This document shows, piece after piece, positions 58,101-61,042 of a stretch of 64,000 nt of DNA. A model generated the notes under the pieces. It ran no database searches. It saw only the letters and a list, made by a program, of their open reading frames with translations, and was not told where the DNA came from. A program made the translations under genes and the position numbers. Location of the stretch: NCBI GenBank assembly GCA_027627225.1, contig CM051028.1, forward strand, positions 18,929,701-18,993,700. Direction: 5' to 3'. Every line of letters begins with the position of its first letter. Position 1 is the first letter of the stretch. The stretch comes from Congeria kusceri (Eukaryota; Mollusca; Bivalvia; Myida; Dreissenidae).

Positions 58101-59843
58101 ATGTACTTTATGTGTTCTTTCATTACACTCAGACAAACATAAATGATTTAATTTCTAACTCGTATTCATATTGATGAATAAAACCAAACACGTACTTTGA
58201 AAGGTATGGCTTTGGCAAGCATTTTACTATACGTCCGCAAAACACATGCAAATACATGAACACATGCAAAACTATTTTGTGACAGGTTCATTCTGATTCA
58301 TCAACAGTAATATTATTCAAAACAAACATCCCAGCTTTTTCCAACACATAAAAATCACCTATACGTGCATACAGTGACATATAACTTTTGCTTGAATTTT
58401 TGTTGCCAGATTTTTCTGTTTGACCATTACCTCCGATTAAGAGAAGTGCGCATATTTCTTCACGGGCACTTCGTACCCGTACCCGTACCCGTACACCATT
58501 CGTACATGCATCGAAGCATTAAACTAAACTAAAATATACATAAATAGAATTACGATACTCTAATTACAAATATCGCTCTATCGGCGTTATACAGGCGTCC
58601 AGTTCCAGGCACCGCACTCAACAACAACACATGGATAAAAACTAATCTGGAAATGTTCGTTTTAGCTTGCCGGCAGCTCGAATGATTTCAGGTGTAAAAA
58701 TCGGCACGAGAATTTTGTGTTTGGCTCTGATTGGTCAGTCTATATATAAACTGACTAAACCTGTTACTACTTCATTACACAGCACACAAATGACTAATCG
58801 AACGATACTAAATAAATGTTGATTTTCATCACGTGACCTGCATGGTTTGGATTGTTGTCGCTCACTGGACCGGACAGTAAGTACCTTAGCTTGGATTTAA
58901 CGGCAGTCGGTACATTTCCACGGATAATGTGATCCTGCACACTGTCCAAGTAATGATCGACACGAATCAACATGGATATGGAAAACATAGCTTCACCTGT
59001 CACGGGATGGGCCAACTTTAAATCTCGTCAGTAACAATATGTGCTCACCTTGTGAACCAGTCTGTTGCTCATCGGTGTTCATATTGTCGGGACAATCAGC
59101 ACTCGGAGAGGGATCGCTTCGTGATCTTCTGTAAGCACGTGTACGTTCGCGACATCTCGGTGCATCGTCTTGTTGGTGTGGTCACCGAATGATGTATGGT
59201 TTCCTGACGTTGCTTTGGTAACTGTAGTTCTTCCGCCAAGTTTTCCGTGATGATGATATTTGAGCACCCTTATCTGGAGGTATGTTGGCCTCGGCCTTAT
59301 CAAGCAATCTTACGGTAGCTGTGGCTGTCTTCTGTAGAACACCGGAACTTTCGTGTCTAGCGGAAGAATGGAAAACTGCTGCTTTCGGGTTGAAACGGAA
59401 TAACCAAAATATTGTCGTTTGTGGATAAAACGAATAAGACGTTGTCCCAGTTTCGATACCTTTTAATAACTGACGTTAGCGTAAAAATATACAAGAGGGT
59501 GGAAGTGACATCATGAACGAAACGTCATTACGCCACGGGCATTATAGCTCGTTATATACAACAATCATCAACAGTGTATACTTTTTTGGAAAAACAGCGA
59601 TATACGTTTCTTGTTAAATTGTAGATAAAGTAATGACATCAATACTGACATATTCACCACTAATGTATTCGATGTCATTTGCGAAGGTTAACAGCGTTTG
59701 TTCTGAAGTGTTTCGGCCAGGCCCGCTCGCAAATCATGATTGACGACAACGTGCTCAAGGAGGCGATGGTTTGGCTGTTGGACAAGCAGAACCAAGACGG
59801 CTCATTCAATGAACCAGGCATGCTTATGCGATGGGTCGATCAG
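1258..59843 (+). CDS. Thioester-containing protein gene (A2M/CD109/TEP family), incomplete at both ends; gene span
   Basis: Twenty-one exons and about ten candidate microexons assemble in one orientation with compatible intron phases. Diagnostic family signatures occur in the expected order: LIQTDK at the MG1/MG2 junction, FKVADY before MG3, a bait-region-flanking GLNIL segment, FPETWIW, LPDSLTSW, and GCGEQN for the internal thioester. Members of this family are large secreted or GPI-anchored proteins; some trap proteases through a bait region, others opsonise microbes by thioester attachment. The signal peptide, early MG1, the end of the thioester domain and MG8 are not visible. The 33.6 kb bait-region interval holds the microexons. 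Lesions in the 5' exons (stops at 1377, 11912 and 14896; frameshifts near 1305, 11998 and 14036) leave open whether this copy makes full-length protein. CD109-like versus TEP-like cannot be decided without the C-terminus. Confidence 0.93.
1381..3480. other. Intron 1 (left part), mostly unremarkable
   Basis: No exon was recognised. Around 2890-3030 lies a compact GC-richer segment with a cacacgggtttaaaccccc motif that looks like part of a short interspersed element, but I cannot assign it. The intron between exons 1 and 2 would be about 10.5 kb. Confidence 0.4.
3490..4632 (+). mobile_element. Dispersed repeat family A, copy 1 (tandem-core element)
   Basis: The copy begins near gggggcctctcctgcgtc and clustered gtccgtcgtccg motifs, then carries about six ~155-165 bp degenerate units. 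Each unit contains 'tccaatcttaacc', 'cagtttgt.tatgacca' and 'gagttattgccctttg'. It ends in a hairpin-like ggaccatcatggccctcttgtta. A longer copy is at 28962-30222. The architecture resembles bivalve pearl-type non-autonomous elements with tandem cores. Confidence 0.65.
4632..5300 (+). mobile_element. Repeat family A, partial second copy
   Basis: A new head (gagggacctctcatgcgtcg) starts immediately after the end of copy 1 and is followed by two or three core units. Around 5021 a reversed-looking gctcacctgagcacgaagt head motif appears. The copy fades near 5300. Confidence 0.5.
5668..6795 (-). pseudogene. Mariner-type transposase relic
   Basis: The minus-strand frame from 6795 (MASKMDDIVSEQRMYFKIRA) down to 6136 contains an HTH region (HELADISGIPSSSVNTIL) and VVTGDEIYNF with the first catalytic Asp. 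A second frame (6193 to 5870) continues with LDLSPCDIWLFPRLKDEL, which carries the third acidic position. The two frames are joined by a frameshift, and the usual 'HDNAPxH' motif has become AGKAPSH, so the second Asp is lost. A gaggggcattt motif at 5671 may be the remaining terminal repeat. The enzyme would be inactive. Confidence 0.85.
6980..8113 (+). repeat. Dispersed repeat family B, copy 1
   Basis: This ~1.1 kb segment contains 'gacttctcggaccccagattttttcggt'-like triplicated phrases near 7075-7180 and ends with ctgatcatgacat. It recurs at 25470-26335 and in part at 27345-27560, and its middle part recurs inverted at 27565-27925. No coding capacity was recognised, so it is probably a non-autonomous element. 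Confidence 0.7.
8114..8780. other. AT-rich intronic stretch and head of repeat family C
   Basis: Nothing gene-like up to about 8540. From 8600 a ggtggtcggtctgttggtag motif looks like the leader of the tandem-core element that follows. Confidence 0.4.
8780..11440 (+). repeat. Repeat family C: about 14 tandem units of ~150-158 bp
   Basis: Units contain 'gtctgcgcttgttctccgta', 'ggtcggattttgacgaaac', 'attgatcagtaccaagtct' and 'cggagttatggccctttg'. Starts occur near 8816, 8971, 9414, 9560, 9704, 9861, 10011, 10168, 10324, 10812 and 10968. The array ends with a gagccctttgggctatctcggctctcttgttata tail. A tRNA-like SINE interrupts it near 10.4-10.7 kb. It resembles tandem-core pearl/Helitron-like elements of bivalves. 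Confidence 0.8.
10385..10740 (-). mobile_element. tRNA-derived SINE-like insertion in repeat C
   Basis: On the minus strand 10712-10638 reads like a tRNA 5' half with a box A (tagctcagttggtaga) and a box B-like gtgagtacgaacc. A TTG-rich tail lies at 10398-10415. The tandem repeat resumes on either side. It is too divergent to be a working tRNA gene. Confidence 0.6.
11640..11870. other. Second repeat 3' end and short intron tail
   Basis: Another ggccatcatagccctcttgtta end motif lies at 11645-11666, so a fragment of a family A/C type element ends here. The remainder precedes exon 2 and ends in its pyrimidine tract. Confidence 0.4.
11871..12108 (+). pseudogene. TEP exon 2: MG2 domain, with one stop and one frameshift
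   Basis: The exon follows a strong polypyrimidine acceptor ending at 11870 and ends at a gtgagta donor at 12109. It begins DVHIKVVARVFLQ, matching the 'VKFRVVA' strand that follows GQ in MG2, then PPHVLVLAIYDKIGW, and after a frame change LRIELIYDAAYQKLGMELP and SKMFKVADY. The last motif is the classic end of MG2 before the RPRFSV start of MG3. TAA at 11912-11914 interrupts the first frame, and about one extra base near 11994-12002 shifts it. The length, 238 nt, is one base over what the flanking phases require. Confidence 0.7.
12312..12396 (+). CDS. TEP exon 3: start of MG3
   Basis: With the leading base from exon 2 the exon reads NRPRFSVQVLLPPVIMVTD followed by SYLDVSVQAR. This matches the LPxFxVxVxxPxxIxxxD...VxVxAxYTF pattern that opens MG3 in A2M-family proteins. 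The acceptor is gcag at 12308-12311 and the donor gtacag at 12397. It enters in phase 1 and leaves in phase 2, and is fully open. Confidence 0.85.
12397..13972. other. Introns 3 and 4
   Basis: Apart from exon 4 (12847-12934) and a short TA run at 13120-13138, I see no feature in these introns. Confidence 0.5.
12847..12934 (+). CDS. TEP exon 4: MG3 continued
   Basis: In phase 2 this exon completes the Arg codon and reads FTFNADVYGNCTLQFQEGN and then LPPHFEISKE, corresponding to the YTFGKPVxGxxxV stretch of MG3. The acceptor is tag at 12844-12846 and the donor gtattt at 12935. Phase 0 at the 3' end agrees with exon 5. It is open throughout. Confidence 0.8.
13973..14159 (+). pseudogene. TEP exon 5: end of MG3 / start of MG4, one-base frameshift
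   Basis: The exon starts IRGIANFTVPMSQIKRW (the GxAxFxxP strand of MG3), then changes frame to LRVIVAIEKD and ends FVNGLNYTTF, which matches the FKPGLPYxxxV start of MG4. Acceptor (tatacag) and donor (gtaagtac) are strong. The length is 187 nt, one base too many for phase 0 on both sides, and the frames join if one base near 14036 is an insertion. Either the copy is damaged here or the assembly has an indel error. Confidence 0.75.
14424..14657 (+). CDS. TEP exon 6: MG4 to MG5
   Basis: The 234 nt exon is open in phase 0 and starts VKLTKNGKSPGMTGI, the 'xVxxTxxDGxP' strand that follows FKPGLPY in MG4. It ends SFPVPDSNIEKIQLS, a typical F-x-[VI]-P strand leading into MG5. Acceptor tatag is at 14419-14423 and donor gtatgt at 14658. 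Confidence 0.85.
14824..14928 (+). pseudogene. TEP exon 7: MG5, with in-frame TAG
   Basis: The 105 nt, phase 0 exon reads IRYDTSVTLFSTPYAIL and ends QMQLSDAELE, joining directly to VGKVV in the next exon, which is the conserved 'ELEVGK' strand. Codon 25 is TAG at 14896-14898. Splice sites on both sides look usable (cag/a and gtgagc). Because the reading frame on both sides of TAG is family-like, the stop is a point lesion, a polymorphism or a base-call error rather than a wrong frame. Confidence 0.78.
15161..15226 (+). CDS. TEP exon 8: MG5
   Basis: This 66 nt phase 0 exon reads VGKVVGISVTSLQPFRGPVN followed by ME. It completes the ELEVGK strand split with exon 7. The acceptor is ttcattttag and the donor gtacac. 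From here to 59843 every exon is open. Confidence 0.85.
15510..15704 (+). CDS. TEP exon 9: MG5/MG6 with 'MxPxxxxVxYV' signature
   Basis: The 195 nt phase 0 exon starts VYSRNRIVAFDSKTVSRQAN, equivalent to the family 'vlSRGniv' strand. It continues LTEDMVPFSYIVVSHVTNDG and YILSDIAYMAV, matching 'tpdMaPsarllvYyv..dGeiiaD' at the start of the MG6/bait-region-bearing domain (Pfam A2M_BRD type). Acceptor tatag and donor gtttct flank it. Confidence 0.9.
15846..15998 (+). CDS. TEP exon 10: MG6
   Basis: The 153 nt phase 0 exon reads IDVRHNATFVAEPGEYVSIS and later VYLMVGDERNRLLGTEND. This is the family pattern 'kPGexvxlxvxaxPxSxVxlxxVDksxxlL', so MG6 is well supported. It is bounded by tatag and gtaata. 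Confidence 0.9.
16142..16216 (+). CDS. TEP exon 11: MG6, short linker exon
   Basis: This 75 nt exon reads VTDGISSFAHSPDENMYIDN followed by QLQNK. It keeps phase 0 at both ends, with acceptor ggtttag and donor gtgtaa. Its content is not diagnostic, but its place between the VDkSxxLL strand and the GLNIL strand fits the variable loop of MG6. Confidence 0.75.
16217..17159. other. Intron 11 with a 51 bp minisatellite
   Basis: The intron holds four tandem 51 bp units (see separate entry). A short stretch near 16450-16530 has weak splice-like borders but no family similarity. Confidence 0.5.
16734..16937. repeat. 51 bp tandem repeat, four copies
   Basis: Four nearly identical units carry 'cagactcataaagctagaat' and 'gcttgaggcgaagtaaag'. 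The unit is 17 codons long, so both strands stay open across the array. The copies differ at one or two positions only, which suggests recent expansion. Confidence 0.95.
17160..17256 (+). CDS. TEP exon 12: last MG6 exon before the bait region
   Basis: The exon reads IVGLNILSDGLRFNPNQTDG and then LLLFSNYLTICF plus one base, so it leaves in phase 1. IVGLNILSDG aligns with the strand just before the bait region (MGLKAFTNS in human A2M). Acceptor ttcatacag and donor gtacgt are good. All candidate microexons downstream start and end in phase 1, as does the next constitutive exon at 50898. Confidence 0.87.
17762..18016. repeat. ~60 bp degenerate tandem repeat, four units
   Basis: Units share 'atgcaat', 'tttccgttc' and 'aaatttaccct' at a spacing of about 60 bp. 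Confidence 0.8.
18361..18447 (+). repeat. tRNA-like sequence (SINE head or tRNA pseudogene)
   Basis: A box A-like tagcgcagttggttaaagc and a box B-like gtgagttcgatatccgc are spaced as in a tRNA. The presumed anticodon arm does not fold cleanly and the acceptor stem is imperfect, so I do not call a functional tRNA. Confidence 0.5.
19222..20380 (+). repeat. Repeat family D: ~175 bp tandem units
   Basis: After a head similar to that at 53355 (ttttagctctactggtcgaagg) come five or six units with 'atgttccttgggtggttctc' and 'atggccgccagggg'. A degenerate copy lies at 28100-28530. The same general layout as families A and C suggests a related class of element. Confidence 0.7.
22291..22305 (+). CDS. 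Candidate bait-region microexon m1 (15 nt)
   Basis: Fifteen bases lie between ttcttaatag and the consensus donor gtaagtatt. With the carried G they encode EWTPA and keep phase 1-1. There is no protein homology to lean on; support is the splice context, the symmetric length and the position inside the bait interval. Confidence 0.5.
23090..23310. repeat. Degenerate 21 bp minisatellite, array 1
   Basis: Consecutive 21 bp units follow the pattern catgcttgctgatatagtcat with many substitutions. A second array of the same type and orientation lies 0.9 kb downstream. Confidence 0.7.
24188..24312. repeat. 21 bp minisatellite, array 2
   Basis: Five to six units of the type catgttggaacagtcatcaag are in register. 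The minus strand is open and would encode repeated heptads, but this follows from the unit length. Confidence 0.85.
25470..26335 (+). repeat. Dispersed repeat family B, copy 2
   Basis: It shows collinear similarity to 6980-8113 including the 'ctcggaccccat' phrases, the 'accgccccatgttttcaccag' block and the ctgatcatgacat end. It lacks about 250 bp present in copy 1 around 7420-7670. Confidence 0.75.
27345..27925. repeat. Repeat family B, copy 3 with an inverted segment
   Basis: The first 215 bp match the head of copies 1 and 2 in direct orientation. From about 27565 the sequence is the reverse complement of 7480-7800 of copy 1 (for example aaatagcgcgcgctaaagct). Two oppositely oriented fragments therefore abut. 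Confidence 0.7.
28100..28530 (+). repeat. Repeat family D, degenerate copy
   Basis: Two or three units with 'atgttccttgggtgac' and 'atggccaccagggccgg' end in gggccatattggacctctttgtta. Confidence 0.55.
28962..30222 (+). mobile_element. Repeat family A, near full-length copy
   Basis: It starts with the widespread bivalve-type head ttttagctcacctgagcac, followed by gtcgtccgtccttccgtcg. About five core units of ~160 bp follow ('tccaatcttcaccaatcttg', 'gagttattgcccctt'). It ends gggacatcatggcccttttgt. This copy shows the whole architecture; 3490-4632 is a shorter sibling. Confidence 0.75.
30380..31660. repeat. Repeat family E with a reversed head at its right end
   Basis: Units of ~170 bp containing 'tgcggtttcagagaagaag' and 'accgtgtgaccc.tggggcg' occur near 30390, 30560, 31260 and 31430. 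A different repeat segment lies between 30.72 and 31.16 kb. The right end (cgacgtacgacggacacaaa then aaaagctcacctgggca) is the reverse complement of the family A head, giving terminal inverted symmetry. Confidence 0.6.
32497..32700. repeat. 86 bp tandem repeat, 2.4 copies
   Basis: Units start aaatgttggctttcgct at 32497, 32583 and 32669 and contain gtcaatccgctcgtc. Confidence 0.9.
32703..32765 (-). repeat. tRNA-derived SINE fragment
   Basis: The minus strand reads gggcccggctagctcatttgata and gcgctggactgtcaatccgg, a tRNA-like 5' half as in the insertion at 10.4-10.7 kb. Confidence 0.5.
32913..32933 (+). CDS. Candidate bait-region microexon m2 (21 nt)
   Basis: It follows the strong acceptor ttttctttttag and precedes gtataagt. 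In phase 1 it encodes AAPALTN. It resembles m4 (AAPGLTY) and a damaged copy at 50200-50214 (AAPGN) whose upstream intron is also similar, so it looks like a duplicated cassette. Confidence 0.6.
33242..33250 (+). CDS. Candidate bait-region microexon m3 (9 nt)
   Basis: Nine bases (APN in phase 1) lie between aaatttatttcag and gtaagtgat. The upstream intron resembles the one in front of m10 (50707-50715). A block carrying m2 and m3 and a block carrying the damaged m9 and m10 are therefore collinear duplicates. Confidence 0.55.
33573..33593 (+). CDS. Candidate bait-region microexon m4 (21 nt)
   Basis: The sequence between acttcgttccag and gtatgttt encodes AAPGLTY in phase 1-1. Length and content parallel m2. 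Introns on either side of m3 are only 308 and 322 nt, so m2-m3-m4 form a compact cassette cluster within an otherwise very long interval. Confidence 0.6.
33841..34920 (+). pseudogene. LINE A, 5' portion: endonuclease end and reverse transcriptase
   Basis: The + strand shows SVADYFLTTSSLLKHVQQL (end of an AP-type endonuclease), then at 34324-34640 an RT segment with GVRQGKNLSPLLFFIFLNDL and IYADNTVLLAES, where the catalytic YADD has become YADN. Further fragments (AARAMFSLLGNVNRLTLEID) reach 34.9 kb in shifted frames. Stops and frameshifts make it inactive. The missing 3' part probably is the fragment at 40735-41560. Confidence 0.85.
35301..35576. repeat. 138 bp tandem duplication
   Basis: Two copies starting ttaacatagttaaacaacaa at 35301 and 35439 differ at only a few bases, which indicates a recent duplication. 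No coding content was seen. Confidence 0.93.
36478..40413 (-). pseudogene. LINE B (CR1/L2-like), nearly complete but damaged
   Basis: Reading from 40413 down, ORF1 begins with a hydrophobic stretch followed by IEMNPGPD (2A-like motif), then an ORF1 C-terminal part at 39622-39242 (DVQIEYSYRLGNKKESP). Endonuclease follows at 39061-38481 (LLAGDLNAR), a long EN-RT linker at 38355-37645, a short RT piece with MYADDVSWLAD near 37500, and a C-terminal region to 36478 with VEDEYHMFKLCPLY. The front half of RT is missing at about 37.6 kb and there are several frame breaks. Confidence 0.88.
40735..41560 (+). pseudogene. LINE 3' portion, probably the rest of LINE A
   Basis: The sequence EIWDSGNLNTIERIQLKFLK (40770 onward) and later KFRTRNHRLPIETGRWNKNP, RLCQHCNKLGDEFRFFLECP match the region after RT in CR1/L2-like LINEs. 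It is on the + strand like LINE A and starts about where LINE A stops. A simple-repeat tract (CAA/TAA/CTA) at 40967-41060 interrupts it. Confidence 0.8.
40967..41060. repeat. Compound CAA/TAA/CTA microsatellite
   Basis: Runs of caa, taa and cta trinucleotides follow one another within the LINE fragment. Confidence 0.9.
42101..42109 (+). CDS. Candidate bait-region microexon m5 (9 nt)
   Basis: Nine bases encoding VPG in phase 1 lie between ttccaattccag and gtaagtatt. A similar 9-mer without a usable donor occurs at 42643. The call rests on splice sites and phase only. Confidence 0.48.
42643..42651 (+). pseudogene. Possible dead copy of microexon m5
   Basis: The bases ttccacgaa follow catatatccag and differ from m5 by one base, but gctgta replaces the donor. 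It could not be spliced as a cassette in this form. The similarity is short and may be chance. Confidence 0.22.
42935..43174 (+). mobile_element. Helitron-like element fragment, 3' end
   Basis: One core unit (cacctgtgtattttggtgcag) is followed by ccagcggaatgtggggacac and an imperfect hairpin (gtttcctttggacat). The terminus is tatgtctag, followed by T. It is a diverged sibling of the 3' end at 50010-50059. Confidence 0.6.
44028..44039 (+). CDS. Candidate bait-region microexon m6 (12 nt)
   Basis: Twelve bases between gtttcaaacgcag and gtaagtatt encode VFPT in phase 1-1. The donor is a perfect consensus. No homology evidence exists for such a short segment. Confidence 0.5.
44040..46083. other. 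Intron between m6 and m7
   Basis: A foldback element lies at 44575-44699. Open frames near 45.3-45.7 kb have no family similarity and I regard them as chance. Confidence 0.5.
44575..44699. mobile_element. Foldback/MITE-like element
   Basis: Inverted arms of 34 bp (44575-44608 and 44666-44699) match at about 31 positions and start aggttactgtctggtctt. The ~57 bp centre contains gaggcttgtcgag. Confidence 0.75.
46084..46095 (+). CDS. Candidate bait-region microexon m7 (12 nt)
   Basis: Twelve bases between ctcatttatacag and gtaagtata encode DVPV in phase 1-1. As with the other cassettes, it contains Pro and small residues and preserves the frame whether included or skipped. Confidence 0.5.
46552..46586. 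repeat. (CAA)n tract, probable 3' tail of LINE C
   Basis: Eleven CAA units occur just beyond the 3' side of the minus-strand LINE. Several LINE clades end in short simple repeats, so this probably marks its 3' terminus. Confidence 0.7.
46790..48205 (-). pseudogene. LINE C, 5'-truncated reverse transcriptase and C-terminal region
   Basis: From 48204 down, the minus strand encodes NSNMGVKQGDPCSSIMCMMF and LLSYADDQVLFSTS, which contains an intact YADD box. The region 47467-47102 and a C-terminal part near 47060-46792 (IEKGRYNNIVRENRKCKFCN, SEYHFLLICPIYRDIRK) follow in broken frames. The endonuclease and ORF1 are absent, as in a normal 5'-truncated insertion. Confidence 0.88.
48697..48708 (+). 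CDS. Candidate bait-region microexon m8a (12 nt, tandem copy 1)
   Basis: It lies between gattttttttatttcag-like sequence and gtacgc and encodes VVST in phase 1. The surrounding ~330 bp is tandemly duplicated, giving m8b, and both copies sit just upstream of the left end of the Helitron-like repeat. The donor is weaker than in the other microexons. Confidence 0.38.
48741..50059 (+). mobile_element. Non-autonomous Helitron-like (pearl-type) element with ~160 bp tandem core
   Basis: Core units with cacctgggtattttggtgca recur at about 49209, 49374, 49534, 49694, 49855 and 49964. The right end has a perfect 6 bp-stem hairpin, gtgtcctacggacac (50037-50051), four bases, then CTAG (50056-50059) followed by T. 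This matches the hairpin plus CTRR ending and the A/T insertion preference of Helitrons. No Rep/helicase is encoded. Confidence 0.72.
49027..49038 (+). CDS. Candidate bait-region microexon m8b (12 nt, tandem copy 2)
   Basis: This duplicate of m8a differs by one base in the exon (VVTT instead of VVST) and has the better donor gtacgt. The acceptor has a long T-rich tract ending tttcag. The pair could be mutually exclusive or additive cassettes. Confidence 0.42.
50123..50131 (+). CDS. Weak candidate microexon (9 nt)
   Basis: Nine bases (EHN in phase 1) lie between cttaattccag and gtatacg, inside the block that is similar to the intron upstream of m2. The corresponding position near 32.84 kb lacks a donor, so this is a weak call. 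Confidence 0.18.
50200..50214 (+). pseudogene. Dead microexon m9 (copy of m2/m4 without a donor)
   Basis: After a long T tract ending in ag, the bases encode AAPGN in phase 1, clearly related to m2 and m4, but ct stands where gt is needed. The preceding ~130 bp resembles the intron before m2. It appears to be a duplicated cassette that has decayed. Confidence 0.5.
50707..50715 (+). CDS. Candidate bait-region microexon m10 (9 nt)
   Basis: Nine bases (ALN in phase 1) lie between tttttatttcag and gtaagtata. The ~50 bp upstream resemble those before m3. It is the last cassette, 182 nt before the FPETW exon. Confidence 0.5.
50898..50967 (+). CDS. TEP exon 13: bait-region exit and FPETWIW start of MG7
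   Basis: In phase 1 the exon reads VRQFGQLVRSK and then FPETWIWEKHSVG, ending in phase 2. FPETWIW is one of the most conserved A2M-family motifs; in human A2M the bait region ends just before VRKYFPETWIW. Acceptor attgttag and donor gtaact define a 70 nt exon. The entry phase matches all upstream microexons. Confidence 0.93.
51553..51670 (+). CDS. TEP exon 14: MG7, LPDSLTSW motif
   Basis: Entering in phase 2 the exon reads PSGELQITKKLPDSLTSWIT and then SAFSTNAMSGLGMADSIPK. It matches the family pattern 'vPDTiTsWvxsaFxlsxxxGlGi' in MG7. Acceptor ttattgcag and donor gtttga flank it; it ends in phase 0. The next intron holds the long CTA microsatellite. Confidence 0.93.
51671..52463. other. Intron 14, dominated by simple repeats
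   Basis: It holds the CTA microsatellite and a short GAT tract at 52318-52355. Open frames of poly-Leu, poly-Thr and poly-Val across it are artefacts of the repeat. Confidence 0.8.
51737..52260. repeat. (CTA)n microsatellite, ~0.5 kb
   Basis: More than 450 bp of CTA units with scattered ATT, CTG, CCA and TTC interruptions. The interruptions suggest an old, slowly decaying array. Confidence 0.98.
52464..52577 (+). CDS. TEP exon 15: MG7, 'FNYLP' strand
   Basis: The 114 nt phase 0 exon begins ITVKKEFFVTMDLPDYIVKG and continues EEFLLQVSVFNYLPTRQQ. This corresponds to 'kpFFvelxlPysvxRGEexxlxvxvxNYlxxxx' in MG7. Acceptor gtttcag and donor gtatgt are good. Confidence 0.93.
52704..52763 (+). CDS. 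TEP exon 16: MG7 / CUB boundary
   Basis: This 60 nt phase 0 exon reads VFLSIQHSDDIQQSIPSATV, continuing the NYL strand with the 'VxVxLxxSxxF' strand. It is bounded by catag and gtaagta. Confidence 0.85.
53187..53330 (+). CDS. TEP exon 17: CUB-type segment before the thioester domain
   Basis: The 144 nt phase 0 exon includes STFVKLTPQNIGDIVITAMA and ends QLQKTITVK. It matches 'txxFxixPxxxGxixItvxAxs...DxvxrxlxVkP', the strand pattern that precedes the thioester domain. Acceptor tttgcag and donor gtaact bound it. Confidence 0.9.
53331..55117. other. Intron 17 with repeat family F
   Basis: From 53355 the head ttttagctcaactggccaaagg is followed by phrases of the type 'gaaactactaggcctttgatatttggtatgtagcatcg' near 53629, 53955, 54115 and 54228. 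These are degenerate ~150-300 bp spaced units. Nothing recognised from 54.5 to 55.1 kb. Confidence 0.55.
55118..55262 (+). CDS. TEP exon 18: CUB-type segment leading into the thioester domain
   Basis: The exon starts PTGVRKTDNQQHLIHLHPAL and ends AGTDTFVNMKIAG in phase 1. It corresponds to 'xEGxxxxxxxxxxlxlxxxxxvvxgSxxxxxxvxGD'. The glycine and the GD at the start of the next exon form the conserved junction. Acceptor attgtag and donor gtaact are used. Confidence 0.85.
55449..55625 (+). CDS. TEP exon 19: thioester domain with GCGEQN
   Basis: The exon reads GDFMVPSINGLQNLITLPHG and then CGEQNMVDFAPDVYIYKYLK. GCGEQN (55505-55519 for GCGEQ) is the internal thioester site, in which Cys and Gln form a beta-Cys-gamma-Glu bond that is exposed upon activation. 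The exon is 177 nt, phase 1-1, with acceptor cttttag and donor gtatat. This is the single most diagnostic exon of the gene. Confidence 0.97.
55626..57069. other. Intron 19, no recognised feature
   Basis: Only a short palindrome, ttcgctgcgcagcgaa near 56471, stands out. Confidence 0.5.
57070..57151 (+). CDS. TEP exon 20: thioester domain, 'DGSFSAFG' segment
   Basis: Entering in phase 1 it reads GYQNELRNKHMDGSFSAFGD and then SDFSGSSW. This is the family signature 'GYQrqLxyxhxDGSySAFGxxdxxGStW' in the alpha-helical thioester domain. Acceptor aaatag and donor gtaggt are used; the Trp codon is split in phase 2 with exon 21. Confidence 0.94.
57450..59570 (-). pseudogene. BEL/Pao LTR retrotransposon relic in intron 20
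   Basis: Direct repeats of about 125-140 bp (57459 on and 59427 on; cgaataagac, ttcgatacctt, ggtggaagtgac) flank about 1.9 kb. The minus strand encodes HEAIPLRVLIVPTI and LAHPVTGEA-like text, then TAVKSKLRYLLSGPV, typical of the BEL/Pao protease region, and further on LERFWKLEGMGIMDQ, typical of the segment before RT. RT, RNase H and integrase are largely deleted. Confidence 0.8.
59687..59843 (+). CDS. TEP exon 21: thioester domain, 'WLTAFVLK' segment
   Basis: The exon completes the split Trp and reads LTAFVLKCFGQARSQIMIDD, later EAMVWLLDKQNQDGSFNEPG and MLMRWVDQ. It matches 'WLTAFVlKxfxqAxxxixiDxxvl...wLxxxQxxdGxFxexGxvxhxxmxGG'. In C3-like thioester proteins a His sits about six residues after the last conserved Glu and speeds transfer to hydroxyl groups; here Arg of MLMRW occupies the aligned place. 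It ends in phase 0 before gtacat. The next exon was not found before the window ends. Confidence 0.93.
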
Positions 59844-60194
59844 GTACATATTTTAATACATGTACTTAGACTTATGTACACCTACTAAGTCGTTAAAATG
59901 TGTAATTAATATGGATGCGTTTTAGTTCGCCAAAAAAGATGTCATACATTGTTTTATGTTCTTAGTCGATTACATTATCGGGAACAGCAACATTCCCATG
60001 CATACTGTTATGATACGGAGTATGTCTAATTGCATCCATATCCTATCTTTCTTTCTTTTTTTAAAAAACCTTTTCCCTATATAGTAATAGGTATCTCTCA
60101 CCTGTTTTCTATTTGTATTTTTTCCCTGTCCTTTTATCCCACACTGTTCAATTGTCGTTCTCAAATTATATAAGCTGTTGAATGTTTAAGAAAT

Positions 60195-60358
60195 AATTGA
60201 CGGGTAGCTGTTGGTTATTGCGGTAATAACCAACTGTATGGAGTTCCGATGCGTAGGAATTAAACCACGAGGGCGGTAGCCCGAATGGTTTGATAACAAG
60301 CATCGGAACGACCAACCGTTGGTTATTACCGCAATAACCAACTGTTACTCGTTAATTA
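60195..60358. mobile_element. Foldback/MITE-like element
   Basis: Outer arms gttggttattgcggtaata (60210 on) and gttggttattaccgcaata (60318 on), each itself near-palindromic, enclose inner arms gttccgatgc and gcatcggaac. No coding content. Confidence 0.75.
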
Positions 60359-60895
60359 TTTCGATTCTAACACTATCTTATATAAAATTCGTATTTTTAA
60401 AGGTTATGAATGAGAACTATATTTATCTATACTCCGCCCATTTTCCGATAAGAGAATTCACACGTGCGTTTCAGTGACGTCAATAAATCATAGCAATTCA
60501 AAATGACGTCAGCTTTATTGATAAACATTGAGCGAATGACGTCATATTTATCGATATAATACAGTGAACATATGATGCTTAAAAGCGCAAATTAAAAGCA
60601 TATTAACAACACGTAAACGTGTTTGTGAACTTATGTATAAAATGTGTTGTACAATTGTGGTTTTATTGTGCTACATAATGCAGAAAATGATTTGTTTGTC
60701 ACAATTTGCTATCGCGCGTTAAAGCACGTGCATTTTACGGAACAATTTCTTCGAATTTCCGGAACTATTTTCAAAACATTAGGCTCCGCCCATTATTTGT
60801 TGCAGAATAACCCACAGTTATTTCCTTCTTTATCTATGCACCACTAGCCGCGTGCCGTGGTAGAATTGTATGTTTATGATGATGTATGTATACTG

Positions 60896-61042
60896 TACAA
60901 ATAAAACTTATCGACATAAATCGACATAATATATATATATATATATTACGTCGATTTTATGTCGATAAGTTTTATTTGTATATATACAATATAACAGTAA
61001 TATATATATTATGTCGATTTATGTCGATAAGTTTTATTTGTA
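60896..61042. repeat. Palindrome plus direct copy with a TA core
   Basis: The left arm aaataaaacttatcgacata and right arm tatgtcgataagttttattt are inverted around a TA run. The right arm is repeated directly at 61010-61040. Confidence 0.85.
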
